NCBI RefSeq assembly: GCF_050587365.1
Contig: NZ_JBOBFV010000004.1
Coordinates: forward strand, 124,001-188,000
Direction: 5' to 3'
Length of the DNA: 64,000 nt
From: Plantibacter auratus
Lineage (GTDB): Bacteria; Actinomycetota; Actinomycetes; Actinomycetales; Microbacteriaceae
How positions within the stretch are numbered: the stretch's first letter is position 1; each line of letters opens with the position of its first letter. The translations under genes and the position numbers were made by a program. Shown here one piece after another: positions 40,352 to 48,444 of this stretch. The notes under the pieces were generated by a model. The model was not told where the DNA came from, did not search any database, and saw nothing but the letters and a program-made list of their open reading frames with translations.

Positions 40352-41590
40352 ATGACCTCCGCCCCCTCCACCACTGCCCGCCCGGTCGGCTTCGCGGCCG
40401 CCCGGGAACTGCTCCTGCCGCTGTTCGCCGAGATCCAGGCCGGCACCGTGGAGCGCGAACTCGAGCACCGGCTCCCGCGCGAGGAGGTGCGGAAGCTCGC
40501 TGCCGCAGGCTTCGGCGCACTCAGGGTCCCCGCCGAGTTCGGCGGTTCGGGACTCACCTTCCCGGAGTTCACCGAGCTCCTGATCGAGCTCGCGGCGGCA
40601 GACTCGAACCTCCCGCAGATCTTCCGCGGCCACATCGCCCTCGTCGAGGACCAGCTGGTCGCGGCCCCGAGCGACCGACGCACCGCCTGGCTCGAGCGCT
40701 TCGTCGCCGGTGAGATCGTCGGCAACGCCTGGAGCGAGGTCGGCTCGGGCGCGCTCGGCGTCTCCGGAACGGTCGTCACCGAGCGCGACGGCCGCTACGT
40801 CGTGAACGGCCGTAAGTTCTACACGACGGGCAGCATCTACGCCGACTGGACGGACGCCACCGCGCGACTCGTCGTCGAGGGCCAGCCCGACACCGAGGTC
40901 ACCGTGCTCGTCCGCACGAACCAGCTGGGCGTGACGATCGCCGACGACTGGGACGGCTTCGGACAGCAGCTCACCGGCACGGGGACGATCGTGTTCGAGG
41001 ACGCCGTCGTCGACGCCGACCAGCTGCACCCCTTCACCGACCGGTTCCGATACCAGACCGCGCTCTACCAGCACGTGCTCATCGCCGTGCACGCGGGGAT
41101 CGCGGCGGCGGTCGAGCGCGACGCCGGGGAGCAGATCCGCGCCCGCACCCGCGTCTACACGCACGGTCTCGCACCGCTCGTGAAGGACGACGGGCAGATC
41201 CAGGCGGTCGTCGGCGAGATCTCGTCGATCGCGTTCGTCGCGAAGCAGACCGTCCTCGGGGTCGCCGCGGCGATCGAGCAGGCGTCGGAGACCGCCGCCG
41301 ACCGGGATTCCGCGGACGACCTGCAGGCGAACATCGAGGCCGAGATCCGTTCCGCCCAGGCGCAGGTGGTGCTCTCGGAGCTCGTCCCACGGTCCGCGAC
41401 GCTGCTGTTCAACACGCTCGGCGCCTCAGCCGTCAGCCGCACGAGCGCCCTCGACCGCCACTGGCGCAACGCCCGCACGGTCGCGTCGCACAACCCCATC
41501 ATCTACAAGACGCGCATCGTCGGCGACTGGTCCATCAACGGAACGCCGCCGCCCTTCGTCTGGGCCGTCGGTACGGCCAAGCCGGAGTAG
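40352..41590 (+). CDS. DszC/SfnB-type flavin monooxygenase
   Basis: A 412-residue acyl-CoA dehydrogenase-fold flavoprotein. KFYTTGSIYADWTDATARLV, DDWDGFGQQLTGTGTIVFED and DRHWRNARTVASHNPIIYKT are the group signatures. Along with the preceding pair it is likely to use FMNH2 and oxygen on an organosulfur compound such as a sulfone or thioether. It is the closest relative within the window of the two genes behind metI, sharing the DRHWRN-RTIASHNP motif. Confidence 0.85.
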   Translation: MTSAPSTTARPVGFAAARELLLPLFAEIQAGTVERELEHRLPREEVRKLAAAGFGALRVPAEFGGSGLTFPEFTELLIELAAADSNLPQIFRGHIALVEDQLVAAPSDRRTAWLERFVAGEIVGNAWSEVGSGALGVSGTVVTERDGRYVVNGRKFYTTGSIYADWTDATARLVVEGQPDTEVTVLVRTNQLGVTIADDWDGFGQQLTGTGTIVFEDAVVDADQLHPFTDRFRYQTALYQHVLIAVHAGIAAAVERDAGEQIRARTRVYTHGLAPLVKDDGQIQAVVGEISSIAFVAKQTVLGVAAAIEQASETAADRDSADDLQANIEAEIRSAQAQVVLSELVPRSATLLFNTLGASAVSRTSALDRHWRNARTVASHNPIIYKTRIVGDWSINGTPPPFVWAVGTAKPE

Positions 41591-41608
41591 CCCGCCGCGG
41601 CACGAGAA

Positions 41609-41673
41609 CAGGACATCCGCCCGAGAGCAGGACATTCCGCGTCGAAACGTCCTGCTCTCGGGAGGATGTCCTG
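41609..41673. repeat. AGCAGGA-type hairpin, copy E (best conserved)
   Basis: The 25-base arms 41609-41633 (CAGGACATCCGCCCGAGAGC...) and 41649-41673 (GTCCTGCTCTCGGGAGGATG...) pair with a single mismatch around a 15-base loop. It lies between two convergent genes. Confidence 0.85.
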
Positions 41674-41691
41674 CTGCCGAGCGGGTGCGGG

Positions 41692-43074
41692 TCAGCGGTC
41701 GGCGAAGGCGCCGCGGTAGGCGCGCAACGGGTGTGTCTCCGGCAGGGTGGGCTCCGCACCGAAGAGCTTCTCGCGGAGCGTGCCCGGCGCGTACTCGCGC
41801 TGGGCGAGCCCACGCTCCTGCAGCACCGGCATGACCTCGTCGACGAAGACCTCGTAGGAGTGCGGGATCATCCAGTTGGCGACGTTGATCCCGTCGATCC
41901 CGGCCGCTCGCCACTCGGCCAGGTGGTCGGCGATCTGCTCCGGCGTGCCGACGACGCGACCCCGCAGCTTCGCGGTGAGCTTGGCGAGGTCGCGCACGGT
42001 CGGCTCCCGGTCCGGCGACAGGGCCTTCAGCGCCTCGAGCATGCTGTGCCCGCCCTGGGTCTCGACGTCCTTCAGCGGGGTGTCCGGGTCGATCGGCTTG
42101 CCGGTCGCCTGGTCGGTGCCGAGGTTCGAGTGAGCGAGGAACGCGTCGGCCGACAGGAGGTCGTCGTACTCGGCCTCGATGCGCTTCGCCTCCTCCTCGG
42201 TGCTGCCGACGATGAACGACATCGCCTGCCAGAACTTGACGTCGCGCGGGTCGCGGCCGGTCTCGGCGACGAGCGCGCGCGTCGACTCCGCGGACGCCCG
42301 AGCGGCCTCGATGCTGGGCGCCATCATGAACTGCACCTCGGCGTAGTTCGCGGCGAACGCCTTCCCCGCGCCGGACGACCCGGCCTGGAACAGGAGCGGC
42401 GAGCGCTGCGGTGACGGCGACGACAGGTGCGGGCCCTCCACGCGGTACCGTTCGCCGACGTGGTAGATGCGGTGCACCTTGGTGGGGTCGGCGAAGACGC
42501 CGCTGGCCTTGTCGGCGAGGAGTGCGCCGTCGTCCCACGACCCCTCCCAGAGCTTGCCGACGACCGCCACGTACTCCTCGGCCCACGCGTACCGCTCATC
42601 GTGCTCGACGAGGCGGTCGAGCCCGTAGTTGCGCGCCGCGTTCTCGAGGAAGCTCGTGACGATGTTCCAGCCGACCCGCCCACCGGACGCATGGTCGATC
42701 GTCGAGATCTTCCGGGCGAAGGTGAACGGGTGCTCCTGCAGGATCGACGAGGTGAACGCGAGGCCGAGGTGCTCGGTGCTGATCGCCAACGCCGACAGCA
42801 GCATCGACGGGTCGTTGCTCGGCAACTGCATGCCCTCGCGCGCGTTCACGTCGAAGGACGCTCCGGCACCGCCGTAGACCCCGACGACGTCGGCGAAGAA
42901 GATCGTGTCGAACCGACCCCGCTCGAGCGTCTTCGCGAGGTCGACCCAGAGGTTCACGTCGTCGAAGGTGTGCTGCTTCGCGTCCGGGTGGCGCCAGAGG
43001 CCGTGCTGCATGTGGGAGCCGGTGTTCATCACGAAGGCACCGAACTGGAGGCGGGAGGGCTGAGCGGCGGTCAT
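41692..43074 (-). CDS. FMNH2-dependent monooxygenase, NtaA/SnaA type
   Basis: A 460-residue luciferase-like monooxygenase, paralogous to the protein at 37416: WRHPDAKQHTFDDVNLWVDL, KISTIDHASGGRVGWNIVTS and SPQRSPLLFQAGSSGAGKAF occupy the same positions. It is convergent with the DszC/SfnB-type gene, closing the block 37.4-43.1 kb. FMN reductase is again missing locally. The substrate is unknown; alkanesulfonates, sulfones or aminocarboxylates are known for the family. Confidence 0.87.
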   Translation of the reverse strand: MTAAQPSRLQFGAFVMNTGSHMQHGLWRHPDAKQHTFDDVNLWVDLAKTLERGRFDTIFFADVVGVYGGAGASFDVNAREGMQLPSNDPSMLLSALAISTEHLGLAFTSSILQEHPFTFARKISTIDHASGGRVGWNIVTSFLENAARNYGLDRLVEHDERYAWAEEYVAVVGKLWEGSWDDGALLADKASGVFADPTKVHRIYHVGERYRVEGPHLSSPSPQRSPLLFQAGSSGAGKAFAANYAEVQFMMAPSIEAARASAESTRALVAETGRDPRDVKFWQAMSFIVGSTEEEAKRIEAEYDDLLSADAFLAHSNLGTDQATGKPIDPDTPLKDVETQGGHSMLEALKALSPDREPTVRDLAKLTAKLRGRVVGTPEQIADHLAEWRAAGIDGINVANWMIPHSYEVFVDEVMPVLQERGLAQREYAPGTLREKLFGAEPTLPETHPLRAYRGAFADR

Positions 43075-43097
43075 CCCCTCACGCTACCGGCAGGGGC

Positions 43098-44636
43098 TCA
43101 ACCGAAGGTGCCCTCCAGGTAGACGTCCCCCTCGGGGCCGGAGGTGTGGATCTGGTAGTCGGCGGGGTACCCCGATGGACTCGTTCCGGCGAGCGCCGGG
43201 TCCTGCAGGATGGCGACGATCGCTGCGGCCTCCTCCGGGGTTACGTCGTTCACGTAGAGCTTCGGTTGAGCGTTGACCTCGATCTCGACATCGGGGTAGG
43301 CCTCGACGACGGCGAGGATGGCGTCGACCATCGGCACGCTCAGCTCGGCCGGGTCGTCCGCCATGGAGAAGCGTTCCGGCACACGGTAGTGCGCGCCGTC
43401 CGGGTAGATCCCGCGGAGTTCCCGGACCGCCGCGGGAAGGGCGTCCATGGAGAAGACGGTGATGAGCGGTGCCCCCTCCGTGACGGCGATCGACACCTGC
43501 AGCCGCTCCGTCAGCATCAGCCGCTGCAGTTCGTCGGCGATCTCGTCGATGCTCTGATCGCTCGGCACGAGCTGCACCCGCCACGGTCCCCGTGGTGGAT
43601 CCTGTTGCTGGGCGGCCGACGTCGGGTCCGGCTCGCGCTGGATGACGACGATCGCGATGCCCTCGAGGTCCTCCCCGGCACGCTTCGCCGCGTCCGCCGC
43701 GCCGAGCACCTGCCCGACGCCGGCATCGAGCGACATCGTCACCGTCGCGCCGTGACCGACGACCTCGATGTCGGCGATCCCGTCGATGTCCGCGAGCGCC
43801 CGAGTGAATCCGTCCTCGGCTTCGGACCGTTGCGCCGCGGCGACCTCACGCGCGGGCGGCGGGCGGAACGCACCGGTCGACGCCACGATGACGGCGACGA
43901 CGATGAAACCAGCGAGCACCGCAGTGACGACCCGCACCCCTCGCCGGCCGATGGCGAAGGAGAGGAGCATGATGAGCGCGGCGACGATCAGCACGGGGGC
44001 TCCGTAGACGACGAGTCCGAAGACGAGTATCGCGAGTGCTGATCCGAGATTGCTCACCAGCCCACCAGCGGCTCCGCTGGCGATCAACCCCACGGGCGGT
44101 ATCCCGAAGACCACCAGGACACCGAAGCCGATCCCGGCGACCATGACCGCCGTCAGGCCGCTCACGTAGGCGAGCCCGCGCGAGGGGGTCCTCCGACGGA
44201 CGACCTCCATCACCGGTTGGACGATCACGAGCATGACGCCGACGGCGAGGAGGATCCACCCGCCGAGCGAGCCGAGCATCTGGTACCAGAGCTCCGCCCC
44301 CGACGGCCCGCCGAGCACGAGCGGCGCGTCGGGGCCGTACGACCCGGTCGTCTGATCGACGCGCATGGCGGTGCCGACGATGCCGAACAGCGTCGTGACG
44401 ACGCCCCCGATGGCGATGATGAGGACGGCCGAGACGACGAGGTCGACGGAGCGGATGAGATACGCGATCAGGAACGCGACTCGGGGCGACCGGCGGGCAG
44501 GATCCTGAGGATCCGCGGATGCGTCGTCTGGGTCGGTCGAGGTCGCCACGGTCGAGGTCGCGTGGACGGATCCGGTGGCGCTGGCCTCGGCGTCATCGCG
44601 CTCAGGTGATGTCCCGGCTGCGCCCCGGTCGCTCAT
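43098..44636 (-). CDS. Large membrane protein, unknown function
   Basis: A 512-residue protein: an acidic disordered N-terminus (50 residues), six or so transmembrane helices between about 52 and 265 (for example LVVSAVLIIAIGGVVTTLFG; GWILLAVGVMLVIVQPVMEV), then a C-terminal soluble domain of about 240 residues with two BON-like or secretin-like alpha/beta units (DIDGIADIEVVGHGATVTMS; MVDAILAVVEAYPDVEIEVN). No confident family assignment. Its C-terminal domain is probably extracytoplasmic. Confidence 0.7.
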   Translation of the reverse strand: MSDRGAAGTSPERDDAEASATGSVHATSTVATSTDPDDASADPQDPARRSPRVAFLIAYLIRSVDLVVSAVLIIAIGGVVTTLFGIVGTAMRVDQTTGSYGPDAPLVLGGPSGAELWYQMLGSLGGWILLAVGVMLVIVQPVMEVVRRRTPSRGLAYVSGLTAVMVAGIGFGVLVVFGIPPVGLIASGAAGGLVSNLGSALAILVFGLVVYGAPVLIVAALIMLLSFAIGRRGVRVVTAVLAGFIVVAVIVASTGAFRPPPAREVAAAQRSEAEDGFTRALADIDGIADIEVVGHGATVTMSLDAGVGQVLGAADAAKRAGEDLEGIAIVVIQREPDPTSAAQQQDPPRGPWRVQLVPSDQSIDEIADELQRLMLTERLQVSIAVTEGAPLITVFSMDALPAAVRELRGIYPDGAHYRVPERFSMADDPAELSVPMVDAILAVVEAYPDVEIEVNAQPKLYVNDVTPEEAAAIVAILQDPALAGTSPSGYPADYQIHTSGPEGDVYLEGTFG

Positions 44637-44731
44637 GGCTCCCCACTTCCGATGCGTCTCGATGACGCTCCCCCGCTCGTCAGTCTGGCACGACCCTTTC
44701 GAGATGCTGCCGCGACCGGGCCCGTCCCGGG

Positions 44732-45133
44732 TCAGCGCGCGTCGAGCGCCCGGAGCTGCCGCTGGAGGGCGACCTGCCGGTACGAGGTGTCGATCAACTC
44801 AGCGATGAGTGCCCAGTCGACGTCGTCGAGCGTGCGGCCGTCGTCGCCGTCGAGACCGGCGTCGAACGCGAGCTTGCCCGACGGGCCGTCGTACTTCGGC
44901 GACCAGAACCGGTCGTCCTCGAGCCAGGCGCCGCGCTCCTCCTCGGCCGGCGTGAACGTGATGCTGTGCGGGATGCGCATCTCCGACCCGACGGTCACGA
45001 ACACGCGCTTGCCCGCCTTGAACCGCGGGCGTCCGTGGCCGAACGTCTCGACGGCCTCCGGATAGGCGAGGCAGATCCGCCTGACGCGTTCGACGAACGG
45101 ATCGTCGGGATCATGCACGATCGGATGCTCCAT
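44732..45133 (-). CDS. MmcQ/YjbR-family protein
   Basis: A 133-residue protein of the YjbR fold. VRRICLAYPEAVETFGHGRP, KAGKRVFVTVG and the C-terminal DVDWALIAELIDTSYRQVA match the family, which has a double-wing DNA-binding-like fold but no proven activity. It stands alone between a membrane protein and a regulator. Confidence 0.85.
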   Translation of the reverse strand: MEHPIVHDPDDPFVERVRRICLAYPEAVETFGHGRPRFKAGKRVFVTVGSEMRIPHSITFTPAEEERGAWLEDDRFWSPKYDGPSGKLAFDAGLDGDDGRTLDDVDWALIAELIDTSYRQVALQRQLRALDAR

Positions 45134-45172
45134 GCGCCGACGCTACTCCGCGCGGGCGTCACGCGACAGTGC

Positions 45173-45586
45173 TCACCGGATGCGGTGCCCCGGGTGGGCG
45201 GCGTCGTACGCCGAACGCGACGCCGCGATCACCGGCCGCTGCTCGAGCGACCAGTCGGCGAGCGTCTTGATCAGGTGGGAGAGCCCAGCACCGGACGAGG
45301 TGAGCGCGTAGGACACCTGCGCGGGAACCGTCGGGTACACGGTCCGGTCGACGAGGCCGTCGCGTTCGAGTCTGCGGAGGGTCAGCGTCAGCATGCGTTG
45401 GGAGATCCCGTCGATCGCCCGCTGGAGCTCGCGGAACCGGCGGTCGCCCGACGCGAGCTCGACGACGACGAGGACCGACCAGGTGTCGCCGATGCGGTCG
45501 AGGACGTCCCGGATGCCGCAGTCCGGGTGGTCCTCCTTGCCGCAGGGTTCGAGGTCGGCGGTTACCGCGGTGTGCGTGAGTGACAT
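45173..45586 (-). CDS. HxlR-family redox-type regulator
   Basis: A 137-residue winged-helix protein: DVLDRIGDTWSVLVVVELAS, then RRFRELQRAIDGISQRMLTL, then TLRRLERDGLVDRTVYPTVP. Cys15 and Cys23 precede the helix-turn-helix (LEPCGKEDHPDCG). In corynebacterial QorR, a member of this family divergent from a quinone reductase gene, a Cys near this place senses oxidants. The same arrangement is found here. AGAAGG precedes the ATG. Confidence 0.88.
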   Translation of the reverse strand: MSLTHTAVTADLEPCGKEDHPDCGIRDVLDRIGDTWSVLVVVELASGDRRFRELQRAIDGISQRMLTLTLRRLERDGLVDRTVYPTVPAQVSYALTSSGAGLSHLIKTLADWSLEQRPVIAASRSAYDAAHPGHRIR

Positions 45587-45623
45587 GGAAGTGCCTTCTT
45601 GTGGGGCCGAAACAGGGGACGCA

Positions 45624-45637
45624 GACTCGTCCGAGTC
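45624..45637. promoter_or_regulatory. Candidate HxlR operator
   Basis: GACTCGTCCGAGTC is a palindrome (six-base arms, two-base centre) in the 79-base gap between the divergent HxlR and NmrA-like genes, 28 bases before the latter's ATG. Confidence 0.5.
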
Positions 45638-45665
45638 ATCAGTCCGAACACCGAAAGGCCCTGAA

Positions 45666-46469
45666 ATGATCCTCGTCACCGGAACCACCGGCCAACTCGG
45701 CAGCGCGATCCTCGATGCGCTCACCACCCGTGGGGCCGCACCGCTCGCGAGCAACCGCAGCGGTCAGGACGGCGCGCAACGGATCGACTTCGACGACCCC
45801 GACACCGTCTCCTTCGTCGGGCTCGACACGCTCGTCCTGGTGTCGGCGGGTGAAGCCGAGGACGACGTCGTGATCGCCCGACACGAGACGGCGATCACCG
45901 CGGCCGAGCGGGACGGGGTGCAGCATGTCGTGTACACGAGCCTCACCTCGGCCGGAGACCACCTCGCGTTCGCGCTCGCGCACCGGTGGACCGAGCGTCG
46001 GCTGCAGCACAGCAGCCTGGCCTGGACGATCCTGCGGAACGGCCTGTACTCCGAGCTGTTCGGGTCGCTCCTGGCGTGGTCGGGCGGCTCGCTCGGTTCG
46101 GCGTTCGGCGACGGCGCGCTCGCCGCCGTCGCACGAGCCGACCTCGCCGAGGCCGCGGCCGTCGTCGCGACGTCACCGTCGGACCACGTCGGTCGCAGTT
46201 ACGACCTCGTGGGCGAACCGATCACGGCCGCGCAGGTGGCCGATCGGCTGGGCGTCCCACTCCATTCCGTCTCCCTCGCCGAGCAGCGGTCGACGCTGGC
46301 TGAGGCCGCGCTCAAGCCGTTCCAGCCCGCCATGCTCATGTCGATCTTCACCGGCGTCCGGCACGGATTCCTCGACGGCACGGGTGACGACCTCCGAACC
46401 CTGCTCGGACGCGAACCAGCGGACACGGTCGCGGTCGCTGCCGCCACCGCCTCACTCCCGCCCCGCTGA
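45666..46469 (+). CDS. NmrA-like NAD(P)H:quinone reductase family protein
   Basis: A 267-residue atypical short-chain dehydrogenase of the QorB/QOR2 group. TGTTGQLGSAILDAL (5-19) binds the dinucleotide; VLVSAGEAEDDVVIARHETA, VVYTSLTSAGDHLAFALAHR and WTILRNGLYSE follow the family pattern. It should reduce quinones with NAD(P)H and protect against electrophiles. Divergent from an HxlR regulator, as in corynebacteria. The stop codon lies inside a terminator hairpin. Confidence 0.85.
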   Translation: MILVTGTTGQLGSAILDALTTRGAAPLASNRSGQDGAQRIDFDDPDTVSFVGLDTLVLVSAGEAEDDVVIARHETAITAAERDGVQHVVYTSLTSAGDHLAFALAHRWTERRLQHSSLAWTILRNGLYSELFGSLLAWSGGSLGSAFGDGALAAVARADLAEAAAVVATSPSDHVGRSYDLVGEPITAAQVADRLGVPLHSVSLAEQRSTLAEAALKPFQPAMLMSIFTGVRHGFLDGTGDDLRTLLGREPADTVAVAAATASLPPR

Positions 46470-46522
46470 GTCGCCCGGATCTGCACGAATCCGAGCCGAA
46501 ATCGTGCAGATCCGGGCGACTC
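46468..46522. terminator. Perfect 21-bp terminator hairpin, bidirectional
   Basis: GAGTCGCCCGGATCTGCACG... (46468-46488) is matched exactly by its reverse complement at 46502-46522 around a 13-base loop. The left arm contains part of the stop codon of the NmrA-like gene, and the right arm ends five bases before the stop of the opposing DUF418 gene. Confidence 0.85.
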
Positions 46523-46527
46523 AGCGC

Positions 46528-47565
46528 TCAGGCGGCCGGCAGCGCAGCACCCCGCAGCGGGACGGCGCGACGCCAGGTGGCCATCCGCCAGACCCACTCG
46601 ACCGGCCCGTAGCGGAAGTGCTGCAGCCAGAGGCGGCTGAGTACCGACTGCACCGCGATGAGCGCGACCGCTGCGACGCTCACCGCGGCCAGGTCGTCGA
46701 TCTCCCGGAAGGGGACGACCAGCCCGACGACCGCGAACACGGCGCTCGCGGCGAGGTAGTTGGTGAGGGCCATGCGACCGAGAGGTTCGAAGACGGCCGC
46801 GAGCACCCGACGCACCGGCGTCTGCCAGAGCAGCGCGAATCCGGTGACGTACACGACGGCGAGGATCCCGCCCGCGATCCCTCCGGCGGTCGTGAACCGT
46901 GGGTCGCCGGGTTCGGTGGTCTGCCAGACGACGGCCGGGACGGCGAGGGCCGCCGCCACGAGGAAGGTGATCCACACGGGCCGCCGCCCGGCGTCGAGCA
47001 CCTTCGGCAAGCCGTACGCCGCCGCCCCCGCACCGGCGAGGAACAGTCCGGGCAGGGTCGCGAGGCCACCGCCCGTGAGCGCGTAGGCGGCGATCGTGAG
47101 CACGACACCGGACCCGAGCAGCGCCCAGCGCGGCAACCACAGCATGAGGGGGAGCATGAGGATCCCGCAGATCGCGTACTCGCGGAGGATCTCGCCCGGG
47201 TAGAGGAACCCGTGCGCGACACCGATCAGGAGCAACGCTCCGAGACGCAGCAGCATCGGGACGAGCGCGCCGGTGCCGCGACGGCGGGCGCCCTGGATCA
47301 CGAGCATCGCGCTCAGCCCGAAGAGGAAGGCGAAGATGGGGACGAACCGCGTCTGCACCGCGAACTCGAGCACGGTGTCCATGAGCGTGGACTGTCGCTG
47401 GTCGAACGGGATGTCGCTACCGAGCCGGGTGATGTCGGGGACGTTGACGAAGAGGATGCCGACGAGTGCGAACCCGCGGAGGGCGTCGATGAGGTGCCAG
47501 CGACGCGAGGTGGCGTCGCCGGTGGACGGGACCGGCGGCGTGGAAGAAATGTTGACCTGAGGCAT
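46528..47565 (-). CDS. DUF418-family membrane protein
   Basis: A 345-residue multi-pass protein. HLIDALRGFALVGILFVNVP at the N-terminus and LWLQHFRYGPVEWVWRMATW at the C-terminus are the two signatures of DUF418. About nine transmembrane helices lie between them. The family is related to membrane acyltransferases and is common in actinobacteria and bacilli; the substrate is unknown. Confidence 0.88.
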   Translation of the reverse strand: MPQVNISSTPPVPSTGDATSRRWHLIDALRGFALVGILFVNVPDITRLGSDIPFDQRQSTLMDTVLEFAVQTRFVPIFAFLFGLSAMLVIQGARRRGTGALVPMLLRLGALLLIGVAHGFLYPGEILREYAICGILMLPLMLWLPRWALLGSGVVLTIAAYALTGGGLATLPGLFLAGAGAAAYGLPKVLDAGRRPVWITFLVAAALAVPAVVWQTTEPGDPRFTTAGGIAGGILAVVYVTGFALLWQTPVRRVLAAVFEPLGRMALTNYLAASAVFAVVGLVVPFREIDDLAAVSVAAVALIAVQSVLSRLWLQHFRYGPVEWVWRMATWRRAVPLRGAALPAA

Positions 47566-47644
47566 ATCACCAGTTCAGCAGGCGTGGCGGAAGCCCGCAT
47601 GCACCTGGAGGATGACGTCCTGCCACCCGGGATGGAGATCGCCC

Positions 47645-47887
47645 TCAGGCAGCTGGCGCCTTCGGGCAGTGCAGCTGCGTGCGCGGGCCGGTCGTGCGGT
47701 CGACGATGTGCTCCGACATGGCGTGGCCGCAGATCGGGCACCCCGATTGCGCGGCCGGAGGCAACGGCTCCTCGTTGTACGGACCGAGGGGCGGCGGACC
47801 GAGCACCTTCCACATGCGGCCGTTCACCCAGCCGTACAGACCACCGGCCTCGCGCACGGACTCCCGGAAGGATCGTTTCTCGCTCAT
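47645..47887 (-). CDS. Small zinc-ribbon-like protein
   Basis: An 80-residue protein with SGCPICGHAMSEHIVDRTTG followed by LHCP: one CxxC plus a third Cys and two His that could bind zinc. The N-terminus is amphipathic (FRESVREAGGLYGWVNGRMW). The ATG at 47887 is used; one lies in frame further upstream. It is divergent from an OhrR-type regulator and shares its operator region, a place usually taken by ohr. No function is known. Confidence 0.65.
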   Translation of the reverse strand: MSEKRSFRESVREAGGLYGWVNGRMWKVLGPPPLGPYNEEPLPPAAQSGCPICGHAMSEHIVDRTTGPRTQLHCPKAPAA

Positions 47888-47888
47888 A

Positions 47889-47919
47889 TTGATGAGTGTA
47901 CTAATCATTTGGGTACGAT
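47889..47919. promoter_or_regulatory. Operator and leaderless promoter of the OhrR-type gene
   Basis: TGATGAGTGTACTAATCA (47890-47907) is an 18-bp palindrome with one mismatch, overlapping TTGATG as a possible -35. TACGAT (47914-47919) stands six bases before the GTG start, so the regulator mRNA is probably leaderless and repressed by its own product. Confidence 0.65.
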
Positions 47920-47925
47920 GGGACC

Positions 47926-48417
47926 GTGACCGCCAACGAATCCACCACCGTCGCCACGGCCGACGACCTACTCCAGCTCGAGAACCAGGTCTGCTTCGCG
48001 CTCGCCGTCGCGTCGCGCAGCGTCATCTCGCTCTACAGGCCGATCCTCGAACCGCTCGGTCTCACCCATCCGCAGTACCTCGTGATGCTCGCCCTCTGGC
48101 AGCACAGCCCGCGCTCGGTCAAGGACCTCGGCGGAGCGCTGCAGCTCGAGCCGGCGACGTTGTCCCCGCTCCTCAAGCGCCTCGAGACCGCCGGGCTCGT
48201 CCGACGCGACCGCAGCCGACTCGACGAACGCGTGCTCGACGTCTCACTCACCACCGCCGGCCGTGAGCTGCGCACCCAGGCGGAGGCCATCCCGCACCGG
48301 GTCATGAACGAGCTCCGGATGGACGCCGAGCATCTCACCCAGCTCCGCGAGATGCTCCACGCGGTGATCGGGGCGGCCACCACCGCGCCCGCCGTCACCG
48401 GTGTCGACCCGCGCTGA
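47926..48417 (+). CDS. MarR-family peroxide-sensing regulator, OhrR type
   Basis: A 163-residue winged-helix regulator. ENQVCFALAVASRSVISLYR, then PILEPLGLTHPQYLVMLALW, is the OhrR signature, including the reactive Cys23. There is no second cysteine, so it would be of the one-Cys class that forms mixed disulfides. LQLEPATLSPLLKRLETAGL is the recognition helix region. OhrR normally represses the ohr peroxidase gene; here the divergent gene is a zinc-ribbon-like protein and an exporter is convergent. Confidence 0.87.
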   Translation: MTANESTTVATADDLLQLENQVCFALAVASRSVISLYRPILEPLGLTHPQYLVMLALWQHSPRSVKDLGGALQLEPATLSPLLKRLETAGLVRRDRSRLDERVLDVSLTTAGRELRTQAEAIPHRVMNELRMDAEHLTQLREMLHAVIGAATTAPAVTGVDPR

Positions 48418-48444
48418 CCGAGGGCTCGCCGCCAGGCGACAGCG

